A DNA stretch of 64,000 nt. Origin: Allium sativum. Taxonomy: Eukaryota; Streptophyta; Magnoliopsida; Asparagales; Amaryllidaceae. Position 1 is the first letter of the stretch. Every line of letters starts with the position of its first letter. The stretch is taken from the NCBI GenBank assembly GCA_030737875.1, contig CM060921.1:399072192-399136191 (forward strand). The letters are read 5' to 3'. The notes beneath the pieces are model-generated. The model was not told the DNA's origin. It made no database searches and was given only the letters and a program-made list of their open reading frames with translations. Positions 36,437 through 49,059 of the stretch are shown here, in pieces. Made by a program: the position numbers and the translations under genes.

Positions 36437-39400
36437 TGATCAATTAATTTCTCTGATTCCCAAATCTAAGCGTAATCGTGAAAATCTATCTTCGGGAAGA
36501 GGTTTTGTAAAAATATCAGCAAGTTGACAATCAGTTGAAATAAACTCAATACAGATATCTTCCCGTGAAATGTGATCTCTAATAAAATGGTGTCTCACAT
36601 CTATGTGTTTAGTGCGTGAATGGTGAACAGGATTATTAGACAAATCTATAGCACTCTTACTGTCACATTTTAGTGGTACTTTTTTTATAAATTAGACCAA
36701 AATCTGAAAGAGTTTGCATCATCCACAGTATTTGTGCACAACAACTTCCTAAAGCAATGTATTCGGCCTTAGTTGTGGATAAAGCAACACAATTTTGTTT
36801 TCTACTTGACCATGAAACTAACGAGTGTCCTAGCATAAAACAAGTTCCACTAGTGCTTTTTCTATCCACAAGGGATCCAGCATAATCAACATCAGAATAT
36901 CCAATTAATTCAAAATTATTGCATGCAGGATACCATAAACCAAATTTGTGTGCGTGCAAAAGATATCTTAATATTCTTTTTGTGGTTTTTAAGTGACATT
37001 CTTAATTAGACTGAAAACGTGCACATAAACAAACAGCAAACATAATATCAGGCCTAGATGCGGTGAGATAAAGAAGTGAACCAATTATCCTACAATAATT
37101 TTTCTGATCAACTGCAACTCCTTTCTCGTCTTTGTCAAGTTTGGTTGAAGGACTCATCTGTGTTCTGAGTGGCTTTGCGTTTTCTAGTCCAAATCTTTTC
37201 AACAATTCAACAACGTATTTTGTTTGTGATATGAAAATACCCTTGGTGCTTTGTTTTATTTGAAATCCAAGGAAGTACTTCAATTCACCTACTAAGCTCA
37301 TTTCGAATTTATCCTGCATGTCTTTTTCAAATTTCTCACATAGACGATCATTAGTAGCACCATATATAATATCATCAACATAAATTTGGACTATCGAGAA
37401 ATCGTCACCTTTATGTAATAGAAACAATGTCGTGTCAGCACTGCCCTTTTTAAAACCATTTTCCAAAAGATATGCACTTAAACAATCGTACCAAGCTCTA
37501 GGAGCTTGTTTAAGACCATATAATGCTTTTTCAAGTTTATATACATGATTTGGAAATTCATGATTTTCAAAACCAGGGGGTTGTTCTACAAAAACTTCTT
37601 CTTTTAATTCTCCGTTTAAAAATGCACTTTTTACATCCATTTATTTAAGTTTGAAACCTTTATACTATGCAAAACGGAGCAAGATTCTAATGGCTTCTAA
37701 CCTAGCTACTGGTGCAAATGTCTCATCAAAGTCAATTCCTTCAGTTTGATTATATCCTTTTGTAACCAACCTAGCTTTATTTCTAATTACATATCCGGAT
37801 TCATCAAATTTATTTTTGAACACCCATGTAGTTCCTACTACTAGATAGTCATTTGGTCTAGGAACTAAATTCCAAACTTTATTCCTTTCAAATTGATTAA
37901 GTTCATCTTGCATCGCTAAAATCCATTTTTATTACTAAGTGCAATTTCAACATTTTTAGGTTCAGTTTCAGAAATAAAACAACTGTGAATACAGAAAGCA
38001 CATATATCTTTATTAAATGATGAACGAGTTTGTATACCTATCGTTCGATTACCTATTACCAATTCCGGTGGATGATTTTCTTTGAATATCAACTTCTCTA
38101 CTTCAAATGTTGGTTTTGTGGGATCATCACTGCAAGTCTTTTCTTTATTATTTTCTTTTTCACCATCATATGCAATTCCCTCATCATTTTTCTCTTCATC
38201 CACTGTATCCAAGTCTGACTCATCAAATTTCACATTTATGGTTTCAACAATAGTTTTTGTTCGTTTGTTGAAGATTCGATATGTCTTGCTTCTTGAAGAG
38301 TAACCCATGAAAAATCCCTCATCGGCCTTTGATTCAAACTTACCAAGTTGATCACTTGTATTAAGAAGATGAAAAGGGCATCCAAAATCTCTAAAATATG
38401 AAATGTTAAGCTTTCTGTCAAACCACAATCCATAGGACGTTTTGTTAAGTATTGGTATAATCATTACTCTGTTCATTACATGGCAGGATGTATTAACTGC
38501 CTCTACCCAAAAAGTCAAAGGCACTTAACATAGATCTAGCCAATTCCTATAATGTACGATTTTTCCTTTCGACTACCCCATTTTGATGAGGTGTTTGAGG
38601 GGCAGAAAATTCGTGTTTAAAACCATTTTCCTCAAAAAACTTTTCAAAATCCAAAATTTCAAATTCACCACCGTGTTCACTTCTTAAAGTTTTTATTGAA
38701 ACACTTTTTTCATTTTGAACGAATTTTGCAAACTATGAAAAGTAATCAAAAGTTTCGGACTTTTTGGCTAGAAAATAAACCCATGTAAATCTGGAATAAT
38801 CATCAACCAACACATAGCAATAACGTTTTCCATTCAAGCTAGCAATTTCATTTGGTTCAAACAAATCCATATGAATTAATTCAAGTACCCTATTAGTACT
38901 AACGACATTTTTGGGGAGAAATGATGAACGACTAAGTTTTCCCATAGTACATGATTTGCACACTTTATTACTTTTATATTTCTGATGTGGTAATCCCCTT
39001 ACCAATTCTTTTGTTTCAAGTTTTTCTAAGAGACTCATACTAGCGTGACCCAATCTCCTATGCCATAAGAAAACTTCTTTATCCGTAGGTACTAAACATT
39101 GTGAGAGAGTCAAATCATCAAATGAAAGCGTATAAACATTTCCTTTTCTTTTTCCTGTGAACACTATATTGTTAGTGGAGTTTTCAATAATTTTGCAAGT
39201 TTCACTATCAAATACCACACTCATTCCTCTGTCACATAGTTGGCTTATAGAGATGAGATTGTGAAACAAGTTTTCAACATATAAAACATCAGTTAAGGAG
39301 AAAGTACTATTACCTAATTTACCTTTACCGATAATTTTACATTTACTGTTATCACCCATTATCACACTTCCACCTTTATGTTTTTCAAGGCTAAGTAACT

Positions 39401-39490
39401 TTGATTTATCTCCTGTCATATGTTTGGAACAACTTGAATCCAAGTACCATTCTTGTTGCTCTTTAGCCCGCCAACATACCTACACATGAG
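36437..39490 (-). pseudogene. pol: SIR1 pol: protease, integrase, RT and RNase H, broken
   Basis: Protease begins with WYLDSSCSKHMTGD (about 39415-39455; Ser in the usual Gly place of DSG). The GAG-pre-integrase has LWHRRLGHASMSLLEKL and CKSCTMGK (about 38940-39090). The integrase core has HMDLF, VDDYSRFTWVYF, LRSEHGGEFE and NGVVERKNRTL. RT runs from about 37910, with [31 protein letters not shown] and an intact YVDD box (37371-37382). RNase H has GYSDVDYAGSLVDRKSTSGT and ends LADIFTKPLPEDRFSRLRLD. Stops near 38725, 38550 and 37650 and breaks near 37915, 36990 and 36650 show that it cannot be translated through. Homologous pols are one continuous frame. Confidence 0.93.
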
Positions 39491-39499
39491 AAAAAAAAG

Positions 39500-41242
39500 A
39501 ATGACCTAGTGAAACTCGTAGGTCAAATAATATTAGTAACTGAAAATTTTTGATTTTGAACAATAGATCCTTTTGGAACCCAAATTTGTTTATTCTTACC
39601 AAGTCCAAATCTAAAACAATTACTTGTCGACCCTTTTGGAACCCAAATTTGTATGAATTTTTTGTTTTTGTTCCTACTTTCACACTTTTCATAGCTATGT
39701 CCAATTTTTCCACATTTTACGCATTTAGGAAAAACACTTCCTCCTTTAGCATTATCATTCATATTAATGTGTGTTTTCCCAAATCCTAATCCTTTTCTAT
39801 TATTAGCATATAATTGATTTCCAAGCAGCATCCTAAAGGACTTTTCTTCTCTTGAAAACTTACTCAATGTTATTTCATGATTTTCTTACTTTGGTTTTAA
39901 GTGCTGCATTTTCATTCACAAGTGGCGTGCATCTATTAATGAAGTTCTTTCTTTTTGTGTCATCACTTTCCATTAAAACCAAGTGTTCTTATTTCAATTT
40001 TTTAGAATTTTCTTTAAATTCTGTTTGCTCTTGTTTTAAAAACTTGCAGTTTTCACAATCAAGGTCTTGAATATTTGTAACTTTTTCAAGCTCAGTTTCT
40101 AAGCAATTGTTTTCGTGAACTAATTTTAACCTTTCAGATTTTAATTTCTTAACTTTTAGTTCAAGAGAATCAACGGTTTTGGTAAGATCATGACACATTA
40201 AAATTAAATCTTTGTAAGTGTAGTTTGGAACCTCACTGGAGTCTTCTTCGCTACATTCTGAATCCGACTGTGCCATAAGACACAAATTGGCTTCCTCTTT
40301 ATCACTGTCACTTCTCCTTCTTCATCGTCCCATGCAACTGCAAAAGCTTTCTTTTTCTTCTTCTTCTTTCTTTCTTTCTGAAGTAGTGGACAATTTGGAT
40401 TGATATGGCCTAGTTTATTGTAGTTGTAGCATATGACTTCTTCGTCTGAGTTGTCTGAATTCTTGGATTTGTTGGATCTTGAATTTTTCTTCTGTGATTT
40501 GTGTTTCTTGTTAGACCGCCTTTTAAGAACCATGGTCAATTCTTCAATAGGATTATCAAATTCTTCATTACTTTCAAGAGTGTTGTTGAGAGCAATTGTC
40601 TTTTTCTTTAATTCTGAACCATCGCGTCCTTCTTTAGCTTTTAATTCCATCTCATAAGCGATCAAGTTTCCAATCAACTCTTCTATTCTCAACTTACTTA
40701 GGTCTTTAGATTCTTGAATAGTTGTTACTTTGGCTTCAAAGTTCATTGGTAGAACTCTTAGTATTTTGCGTATTAATTCCACTTCTGTGTAGATTTTACC
40801 AAGAGCCCTTTCATTATAAACTAGTGTGGTGAATCGACCATACATTCTTGTATATCTTCGTGTTTACACATCGAGAAATTCTCATATTCGTTACAGAATA
40901 GCGCGAGACGAGATTACTTGACTAGAGATGTCCCTTCATGTGTAACTTCCAAAGTATGCCAAATTTCCTGCGCAGTTAAACAATGAGATATTTGGTTAAA
41001 CTCAGTTTTGTCAAGAGCAAAAATTAATGCATTCATTGCTTTGGCATCAATTGAGAATAATTTTTTATCGTTAACATCCCACTTATCCTTTGGCTTAGGA
41101 AATTAAATATTATTAATAATCATAACGGGAGGTTTATAGCGTGTTTCAACAATATCCCACACATCATAATCAACTGAACTCAAAAAAATTCAACCTATCT
41201 ATCCAACAGGCATAATCAGTTCCATTAACCATGGTGGCTTAG
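39500..41242 (-). pseudogene. gag: SIR1 gag, broken
   Basis: The probable start is MVNGTDYACWIDRL (about 41190-41231). Then come AMNALIFALDKTEFNQIS and EVTHEGTSLVK (about 40920-41040), and LIRKILRVLPMNFEAKVTTI with ELIGNLIAYEMEL (40640-40790), the UBN2-type gag core. A first zinc knuckle reads CYNYNKLGHINPNC, the second Cys replaced by Tyr (about 40390-40440). A Glu/Lys-rich coiled coil follows (39989-40285), then a second, complete knuckle CVKCGKIGHSYEKC (about 39680-39725) and two IWVPKGS copies. Stops (near 41180, 41100, 40915) and frame changes (near 40846, 40300, 39900) break it. The product would form virus-like particles in the cytoplasm (family knowledge). Confidence 0.88.
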
Positions 41243-41305
41243 CTACGGACTGACCCTCGAAAAAAGCTTGTTAGACAAATTCATGACTCTAGATTTAAAA
41301 ACCTT

Positions 41306-41317
41306 GCTCTGATACCA
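41306..41317 (-). other. SIR1 primer binding site (initiator Met tRNA)
   Basis: The minus strand is TGGTATCAGAGC, two bases from the LTR end at 41320. Confidence 0.93.
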
Positions 41318-41319
41318 GT

Positions 41320-43766
41320 TGTAGGATCTAAATTAACCCTAGAGGGGGTGAATAGGGTTTATTGCAATTAAATAAATTTAATTCTAAAATAAAATAATCT
41401 AGAATAATAGAATATTTGCAGTAAGAAAATCACACACGGAAGATACCCAGCTTCGGCAATACTCTGCCGACTGCTGCATTCAAGGTTTCTACTGGGAGTT
41501 TAAAAACAATCTCTACGCTTACAGACACTTGTAAAATTACGACCCTTGCTCCCGACTGTTTAAACCCTACGCTCAAGACCTTAACACAGCTTGATTCCTT
41601 AAGCTGTGATTTTTCCTAACTACAAACACTAGTAATTATTAACTCCCTTTTAAAAAAAACTTGAGATAAAAAGAAACAACAAAATAAAACCCTAGAAATT
41701 AAATACAAGTACTTAGCCCCTTTTTAAAACTTGGCTAGCCACTTGTTATTGCATTAACACTTCAAGTTGATGCTTTCTGCTTTAATTTCCATGGTGGCGG
41801 CTTCCCTAGGGTTCCATTTGAAATTGGTTTTTCTCCATTTGTTCATTTCATCAATTTGAAGCTCCAGTGATTTCTGATTCTAGATGTTAGTTGCTCTGGA
41901 AAAATCGTATGTGGTTTTTTCCCTTTCTCTTTTTATAATTATGCTCGATTTTGCTTTGGTTTTCCTATTTTGCCGATGATGATTCTTGTGCGTATTTATA
42001 GGGATTTTAGTCCCTAAAAAAACTCTAATTCTAGATACTTCGATTGGCTTGAATTTTCCTTGTGATGTGGGTTGGTAGTTTGAATTTTTCTCCTGAAAAT
42101 TCTGAGTTGAACTCTGCCGCATATTCTAAAAAATATTGATGGCTTCTAGAAATTTCATTGAGCCTTTAAGTTGTAATTATGGATTTTATAAAAATACGAA
42201 TTCCATCTCCTGGAATAGTTTAAATGCTTTCCCAAAAGTGATTGCACTGATTTGTTAAAAGAAAAAAACTTTCCCTTTTAAAAGTATTTGTTGGCTTGAA
42301 ATTCTTGGTATTGATTGAATAAATCAATTCTGGAAATTTGATTTAACACATTCCAAAACAAATTGCTTGTCTTGTTATGGAATCATAAGAATGCGTGAAT
42401 CACTCATTTGACACTTGCCAATTTTGCTTTCTTTATTTCTGGAATGAATCATCCTTAATTGAAATTGTACGCTGCTCTGATTGTACAAAACTGCTCTTGC
42501 TTGAAAATCTTCTTTAATTCAGGAAATAGAACTTACTTCTTAGAAACAATTTGTTGATGTGAACACAAAATCATCCTTGTACACACATATGTTTTAATTC
42601 CTGCCTCGAGTTGTGTATTGCTACTCTCCCCTTGTCATAACCATGTTTGACTGAACCATGGTGAACACGTCTATCCAGATTACATGTGATGTCCATTTGA
42701 GTTGTAACTTGAAGTATTGAATTTGCATCTTGCTGCTCCCATGCATTCATGACCATTGTGTACTTTTGTATTTTTCCACTTGTGATATGTCTTGTACTCG
42801 GCCCCATTACATTTTATAACCTTGTTGTTCTTTGATCTTTGTTGGGTGTGATCCTAAGTGTTTGTCCACTCTTTTGGGCTGATCTGAAATTGTTTCATTT
42901 CCATGATATATTTGACCTGACCATGTTGGTTCGACCATTTTTGCACACTGATTTGCATTGTGCACTAACTCGAGATGGTCCACGTGGCTACTCCTCAGTT
43001 GCACACTGTATTTTGATTGGCGAGGCAGTGCACATGTGTATATTTTACGAATGTGTGTATATGCAGTCGATCAAACCAGTTTTCATATCCTTGTACTGTA
43101 TATATACAAACTGAATTCCTTGTGGTATTTACAGTGTTTCACTGTGAACATCATGAGCAGTCTGCATTAGAGAATTCGTACTAGATCTAGAAAATGATGA
43201 GAAACACACCAAAATTCTTGAGGCAAATAAATTTTAAAATAAATTTATATTTGCATGTATTCAGTTTTATTTCTATTGTAGTGTACTGTGTGTTTTTCTA
43301 TTTGTGACAGGTATGGATGACTGGACTGATAACTGGACAAGATCTGGAGCACTTGAAGACACATATATGTGGCAGTGTCTGTGTATGAGTGACCGAGTGA
43401 AATGTATTGAGACAAAGACTGTACTGAGTGATGTGAGTTGTAGTGAGAAACAATCAGAATGAGGAAATTGTATTGATATTTGTAATAAACAATTTTGATT
43501 GAAATAAAATATTATTTCATTGTGTTCAAAACAAAATTGGTTGTCGTATTCAATTGATTTACGAGTACAATATTACAAATGCGTATATACATTAGTGGAG
43601 TTAGAATGTTGTACTATTTCAGATTTTTAAATAATATATTGAATAAAATATACTGTGAAATGTGTATAATAGTATATTATTAAATAAATATTTACTTTTA
43701 TGAAATGAAATATAAAATAGTACATTTACAAACACATTTAAATAATATTATATGTTTGTTATCATC
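41320..43766 (-). repeat. SIR1 5' LTR, outer end removed by GYP1
   Basis: Matches the 3' LTR from TGTAGGATC to TATCATC, where GYP1 begins. The last 36 or so bases (present at 35381-35416) are not found on the far side of GYP1. TCATC (43762-43766) is the expected target duplication partner, but the other copy is lost. Confidence 0.87.
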
Positions 43767-44927
43767 TGAAACACCCCACCTCTGTTAAGGTCACTCACAA
43801 AGGGAATGCCTTAACTTCGGTGGAGCATTTTAGGTAAAAAATGCAGATAAATTACAAGACAGACGAATAAAGCAGCGGAAAATAAAGTCATTTTACAAAA
43901 CAATGTGGTTCAGTCAAGCTTTTACAATAGTTGTCTCAATCATACTTAAAAGTAATACATAGAACTTCTGTCTTGATTTAAAAACTTCCAAATATAAAAG
44001 AAGCATAAAAATAACAATGGTATTCCCCAATAAAGAATGAACCAGCCATGGCAGTGGAAGAGAGAGTCCAAAGCAATACATCGACTATCTTCGAGCTTGG
44101 AAAGAAAACTGAGCTAAGTGGTAACATTTCCTCCCTTTGAACCTTGGGGGAGGGGGAAACGGAAGAAAAGAGGCAAAACAAAACTAGGTCAGACATAAGT
44201 CTGGTAAGTCCAGTGACTTTCAGCATATAAACAAGCAAAAGCATCATGACATGAATAAACTGAATATAAGACAATACCATGAGAACAAGGATAACAAGAT
44301 AACATATGATTATTATAGATATGATAAGGCAAGATAAACTGAATGCGCTTCTACTCTTTCTCTACTTCGCTACTACCTTGTTATTCTGATTTTTATATCT
44401 TTGCACCACCTAACTAGTGTCCCAACTAGTAATCTATATAAAATGATCATATTGTAATGTGATCCCAATCCCCGCAATTGTGGTGGCCTTCAGGTGTACA
44501 TCTATCATGAGGATTCCACCTCAATCTGCCTAATTGCCATGAACATGTTAGATGTACCCTTACTACCCTATCGATCGGCTCCCTACTTGTATTAATTTCT
44601 CTTGTGTCTGTGTCAATCGGCCCTCTCTTGTGTGTACATACCCTGTGCTGGTGCCACCATAAGGTGTATCAATCCTTATGATAACAACCCGACACGATTC
44701 AAGATGCACAGTGTATAACTACTGGTACCCAGTGCCTACTTTTTCTCACTCCGGAGTACGTGCATGCCCGTAAACCAGCGGAACCTACACTGACGTACCC
44801 CCTGCCGCTATTTTGACCGCTTATAATCAGCCCAGTAGTCATGCCCCACCCTGCCTAGTTCAGGGTACCATGATACATCTATGTGGGTTACTGCTGAAAT
44901 TGGTCGCCGTTACTAGGGTTTTTTACT

Positions 44928-45288
44928 GGTTAAGTTTGTGGGCCTATATTTACTAATATTACCCACCAACCCGATATGTAATTAACCCTCCCACTGATTC
45001 TAGCATGTTTATTTAATGGTTAAGTTTATGGGCCTATATTTACTAATATTACCCACCAACCCTATATGTACTTAACCCTCTAACTGATTCAAGCACGTTT
45101 ATTTAATGGTTAAGTTTGTGGGCCTATATTTACTAATACTACCCACCAACCCGATATGTACTTAACCCTCTTACTGATTCAAGCTTGTTTATTTAATGGT
45201 TAAGTTTGTGGGCCTATATTTACTAATATTACCCAACCAACCTGATATGTACTTAACCCTCCCGCACATTATGCCATATTGGTTAAGT
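44928..45288. repeat. 90-bp tandem repeat, four copies, GYP1 3' LTR
   Basis: Copies start at 44928, 45018, 45108 and 45198 with GGTTAAGTTT and contain GGGCCTATATTTACTAATA, ACCCACCAACC and ACTTAACCCTC. The other LTR has them at 51442, 51532, 51622 and 51712. Confidence 0.92.
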
Positions 45289-45945
45289 GTTGTCCATTCA
45301 TGTTAACTTAACCCACCCATTCATTATGTCATGTTGGTTAAGTGTTTTTTTAACTTAAACCTCCTAACTTATCATGTTGGATTGGTTAAGTGTTTCCTAT
45401 TAACTTAACCCGTTCGTCCATCAAGTTATATTTGTCAAGTGTTTCTTGTTAACTTAACCCCACGTGTTCATCATATTGTATTAGTTAAGTGTCATCAATC
45501 AATTCAAGTAACTTAACCCACCTACTTGTCATGTTAATTTGGTTAAGTGTTGCCTTCTTGTGTCAACTTAACCCTACCACAAATCAAGTTATATTGGTTA
45601 AGTGTTGCCCTCTTGTTTTAACTTAACCTTACCACAAATCAAGTCATATTGGTTAAATGTTGCCCTCTTGTTTTAACTTAACCTTACCACAAATCAAGTT
45701 ATATTGGTTAAGTGTTTCCCTCTTGTTTTAACTTAACCTTACCACAAATCAAGTTGTATTGGTTAAGTGTTTCTTATTACTTAACCCTACCCATTCATCA
45801 TGTTATACTGGTTAAGTGTTTCCTATTAACTTAACCCTAGTCATTCATCTTGTTATATTGGTTAAGTGTTTCCCATTAACTTAACCCTATTCATTCATGT
45901 TATATATTGGTTAAGTGTTACTATGAACTTAACCCTAGTCATTCA
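45289..45945. repeat. About 50-60-bp degenerate tandem array of GGTTAAGT/ACTTAACC units, GYP1 3' LTR
   Basis: About a dozen units run GGTTAAGTGTT...AACTTAACC followed by a spacer such as ACCACAAATCAAGTTATATT. GGTTAAGT and ACTTAACC are perfect reverse complements, so each unit is a dyad. Confidence 0.9.
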
Positions 45946-45972
45946 TCTTGTTCATTAGCATTAATTGATTTA

Positions 45973-46195
45973 TTAATGCACCAACCTATCACATTAGATA
46001 TGTGTTGTTGCGGTCACTGGATGAGCCGGACGGTTCCGGGCAGTTTTACACCACAACTCAATCTAACCTCGGGTTTTTCTTGGGCATGATGCACTAACCT
46101 CTCACATTAGATAGGTGTTGTTGTGGTTACTGGATGTGCCGGGCGATTCCGGGCAGTTTTACACCACAACTCAATCTAACCTCGGGTTAAGCATG
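45973..46195. repeat. 111-bp tandem duplication, GYP1 3' LTR
   Basis: Two copies begin ATGCACCAACC (45977) and ATGCACTAACC (46088), each with TTCCGGGCAGTTTTACACC and ending CTAACCTCGGGTT. The matching pair in the other LTR is near 52493 and 52604. Confidence 0.88.
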
Positions 46196-47459
46196 TTCAT
46201 CTATAATTTACGCATTTACCATATATATACCCAAATCTAGATTTTACATACTAATTACCAAATTCACCAAAAGTAGTCATGTTCCAATTCCCAAGTTATG
46301 CCCAACAAATTCCAATTTTCAGTTATTAATCAAAATTGGCTATACCCAATCTTCCCTAAATTTGCAATAATAGTCATGCCCAAAATCACTATGCATTATG
46401 TTTGGCGTCCCAAATCAATAGTTAAGCCCAAGCTAAATTTAATATTCCAATTTACAGTTTATGCCCAAAACTAGGTTTTTCATGCCAAATTTCATACTAT
46501 GTCGTTCAGGCCAATTCTAGGTTCAATATGTCAAATTACATATTCCATAATTCATGTCAAATTACCCCAAATTGCATCTTAACAGTCATGCCATAATACA
46601 TGTTCCAAATTATGCCAAATAAATGTCAATTTCATGTTATACCCAATTACCCCCGCATTCATAACGTACGTATTTCGAGATTCAGCGCAAGATTCATGAA
46701 ATAAGCAGAGAAACAATATGGAACATAAGAGGCATAAGAATAGGCATATGACGATAAGAACTATTGGTCCAATAAATTCGATATACCAAATTGACAAGTT
46801 TTGCATAGAATACATTGCAGGAATACAGATATGATATGAATGTCATTATGAACCATCACAGACGTATAGGTTTGACAAGATTTATATCATGAACTTAAAC
46901 AAGATTACAATTCCGATATACAACAAGGATAGATATGATTGGACCAATTCCATAGTAATAATGATTCCCAAAGGCATATACAAGCACAGATTCAAATGAA
47001 AGGATTACTTACATCAGGCATAGATCTAATGGATTAGATTTGAATAACATCGCAAGCATAAATCTAATAGATTAGATTTGATAAATCTAAAAGGATTATC
47101 TCAAAATCAAGTATAGCTCAGATCCAAATTATTACATGCCAAGAATTTCAATTAAGAATTCACATCTGAAAGTAACTTGAACTTACCAAAAGAGAATGAT
47201 TCTTGTATTTCCGGAATCTGTTTTCAGAAACTGAAAAGCAATCCCTTGACGTAGACTATTGATTCTCTAATTTAGATTTGATTCTTAGAAAATAGTTGTT
47301 GAAGTCGTTTAATTAGCCTTTGAATCTCTACTTGATTTCTAACTTGATTCTACGAAGAACTTGAGCAGCATAACCCTATCTTTGATTTATTTTGATATGA
47401 ATTAGTGTAGAGTATATGCGTAATGAAGTTGTGTAGAAAAAACTGTAGCCTTAGAGGTG

Positions 47460-47467
47460 TTTATATA
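47460..47467 (-). promoter_or_regulatory. TATA box of the GYP1 LTR promoter
   Basis: The minus strand reads GCTATATAAACACC, a canonical plant TATA box, about 410 bp into the LTR. A transcription start about 25-30 bases further on (near 47435) is inferred. Only this LTR keeps it; the 5' LTR has lost the region. Confidence 0.6.
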
Positions 47468-47548
47468 GCATAGGGATCAGCGAATCTGGTCAGAACGGGC
47501 ATCCAAATGCAGAAAAACGAACCAGTCCTCGGATCTGGAAATAAGGGG

Positions 47549-47631
47549 GAGGTCGACCCCTATGTCGACCTATGTGCCCCAGGTCGACCCCCTAGTCGAC
47601 CTGGGTCCTGGGCGGGAAATTTCCCGCCCAG
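47549..47631. promoter_or_regulatory. Three dyads upstream of the GYP1 TATA box, including a perfect 24-bp palindrome with E2F-like sites
   Basis: 47608-47631 is a perfect 24-bp palindrome with half site CTGGGCGGGAAA; each half holds GGCGGGAAA, the E2F consensus TTTCCCGCC read from the other strand. Next to it are two more dyads: CCAGGTCGAC / GTCGACCTGG with a 6-base gap (47579-47604) and GGTCGAC / GTCGACC with a 6-base gap (47551-47570). The set lies about 90-170 bp upstream of the TATA box in transcription direction. Binding is inferred. Confidence 0.6.
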
Positions 47632-47875
47632 CCCGGGTGTGTGATTTAAATTTTAAATTTAATTCTGAGCTGTTTTATTTTATTTAAATTCCTGAAACTT
47701 CTGAGAGCCATAACTTCCACATACGAAGTCCGATTTACGAAAACTTGTACTCTATTCCAAGCAAAATTTCGAGACGAACGTAATGACGTAACACGTTTCC
47801 CTTAATTCTCACTTTAAAAATTAAGTATTCTTTAATTCGCTCTTTTAATATTCTCAGAAAATACGGGGTGTTACA

Positions 47876-47888
47876 TTCTCCCCTCCTT
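47876..47888 (-). other. GYP1 polypurine tract
   Basis: The minus strand is AAGGAGGGGAGAA, preceded by GGGGACGAAATCC, immediately before TGTAACACCCCG. Confidence 0.88.
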
Positions 47889-48539
47889 AAAGGATTTCGT
47901 CCCCGAAATCTCTAAGTTAAGAAGAATGCATATCCTAACATCCAACATCCATCTACTCAACCATTCAATCACAAGCGTCCATTGTCCTTAAAAGATTTCT
48001 AATTATTTCATGATCATATGCATAGTGTGTGTACATATCCTTATCTAATGCAAAATCAGGCAGTCTACTGATTCAGTTGACCTCCTCAATGCGAATTATG
48101 TCAGTGCCATGAGTCCATCATGTATGCAATTATTCCTACTCATGCTTTATAACTTCTACATGAGTGCACAATCCTTCATACAAATGCAACATCCATATGA
48201 TAACACATCAAGTTTCAGTTCATATATATGAAAATTCACTCATGCATATGCAATATGAAAGTGATTGAGCCGATCTAGTGCCTAATGTGTGTATATGCAT
48301 CCACGAGCAACCACTTGCAACCACTTGCAACCACCAATCATAACATGTTTCAAACACATGTTTACATCCATTGGTTTCTTCCTAAGGATAAGGAATAGGA
48401 TCGAGGAGATATACTTAAAAGGTAGATACAAGCATGCATAAACTTAAGGAAAGACAAATCAAGGATGTACCCTCAAAAAGAAAAGGGTAGGCTACGCGTA
48501 TCTAGTCTTCAGTCTTCTAAGTCGCATCTTCTTGAGCTT

Positions 48540-48790
48540 CACTCCACTATACGTTAACTAATTTAACTTCACGATTGCGAAGCATCTTGACCTCCATTTC
48601 AAAAACCCACTAGTAAAGATAGGTCCTCGATCACTTACTATGCTAGAGGGTATGCAATGTAGTCGAACTATCTTTCCAAGATAAACAGGTGTTAACCATG
48701 ATACCAAGTGTATATATTAAGATGATAAGAGGTCTCTCCTCTACTTAGCTTATACATCATGTCACAAATCTGAGGGTCCAAAGCTAAAGG
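48540..48790 (-). pseudogene. pol: GYP1 integrase core scrap
   Basis: On the minus strand the frame reads IVSDRGPIFTSGF at about 48605-48645, the segment around the second catalytic Asp of gypsy integrases, preceded by decayed sequence resembling the region just before it and followed by YSGVKLK-like residues. The upstream HHCC domain and most of RT and RNase H are missing: the interior is 2.4 kb where a full gypsy interior would be about 4.5-5 kb. Confidence 0.7.
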
Positions 48791-49059
48791 TTGCTATGTA
48801 CTTTTTACCTCTCTTAAGGTCAGTCTTACTTAAGGCGCCTGCCACAACCATTTATTTCTCACGCAAACCATCCTAGTCGAACTCGACATCCCTCAAGTAC
48901 AACCCCCATAGGCCTAAACCAATATCAGACAAGCACCCAAGGAATACCTCCTCCGAATTTGGATGATTTATGTGAGATGATACTAGCAAACAACCAAACA
49001 ATTGATCACTTAACCGACTCTGGCTATCCTCGCCAATCTTGCTCCAAAACTATCGTTGA

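Larger units (their letters stand above)
32627..43766 (-). mobile_element. SIR1: SIRE-type Ty1/copia retrotransposon, decayed
   Basis: On the minus strand: 5' LTR (41320-43766, its outer end cut by GYP1), tRNA-Met primer site, gag, pol in the copia order PR-IN-RT-RH, a 1-kb non-coding 3' segment, PPT, and a 2790-bp 3' LTR. The SIRE assignment rests on the gag with UBN2-like region, zinc knuckles and long coiled C-terminus, the IWVPKGS repeat before protease, and the RT sequence. I counted about 14 differences in 205 LTR bases. The left target flank is TATAT (32622-32626); the right flank is lost. Confidence 0.88.
43767..47875 (-). repeat. GYP1 3' LTR, 4109 bp
   Basis: The plus strand begins TGAAACACCCCACC and ends GGGGTGTTACA. 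It contains two tandem arrays, a 111-bp duplication, a TATA box and a set of dyads near the LTR start. It is complete, unlike the 5' copy. Confidence 0.9.

Noticed and set aside
44928..45945. CRISPR-like array or satellite centromere repeat
   Set aside because: Spacers are not unique, unit length varies, and the array lies within both LTRs of one retrotransposon.
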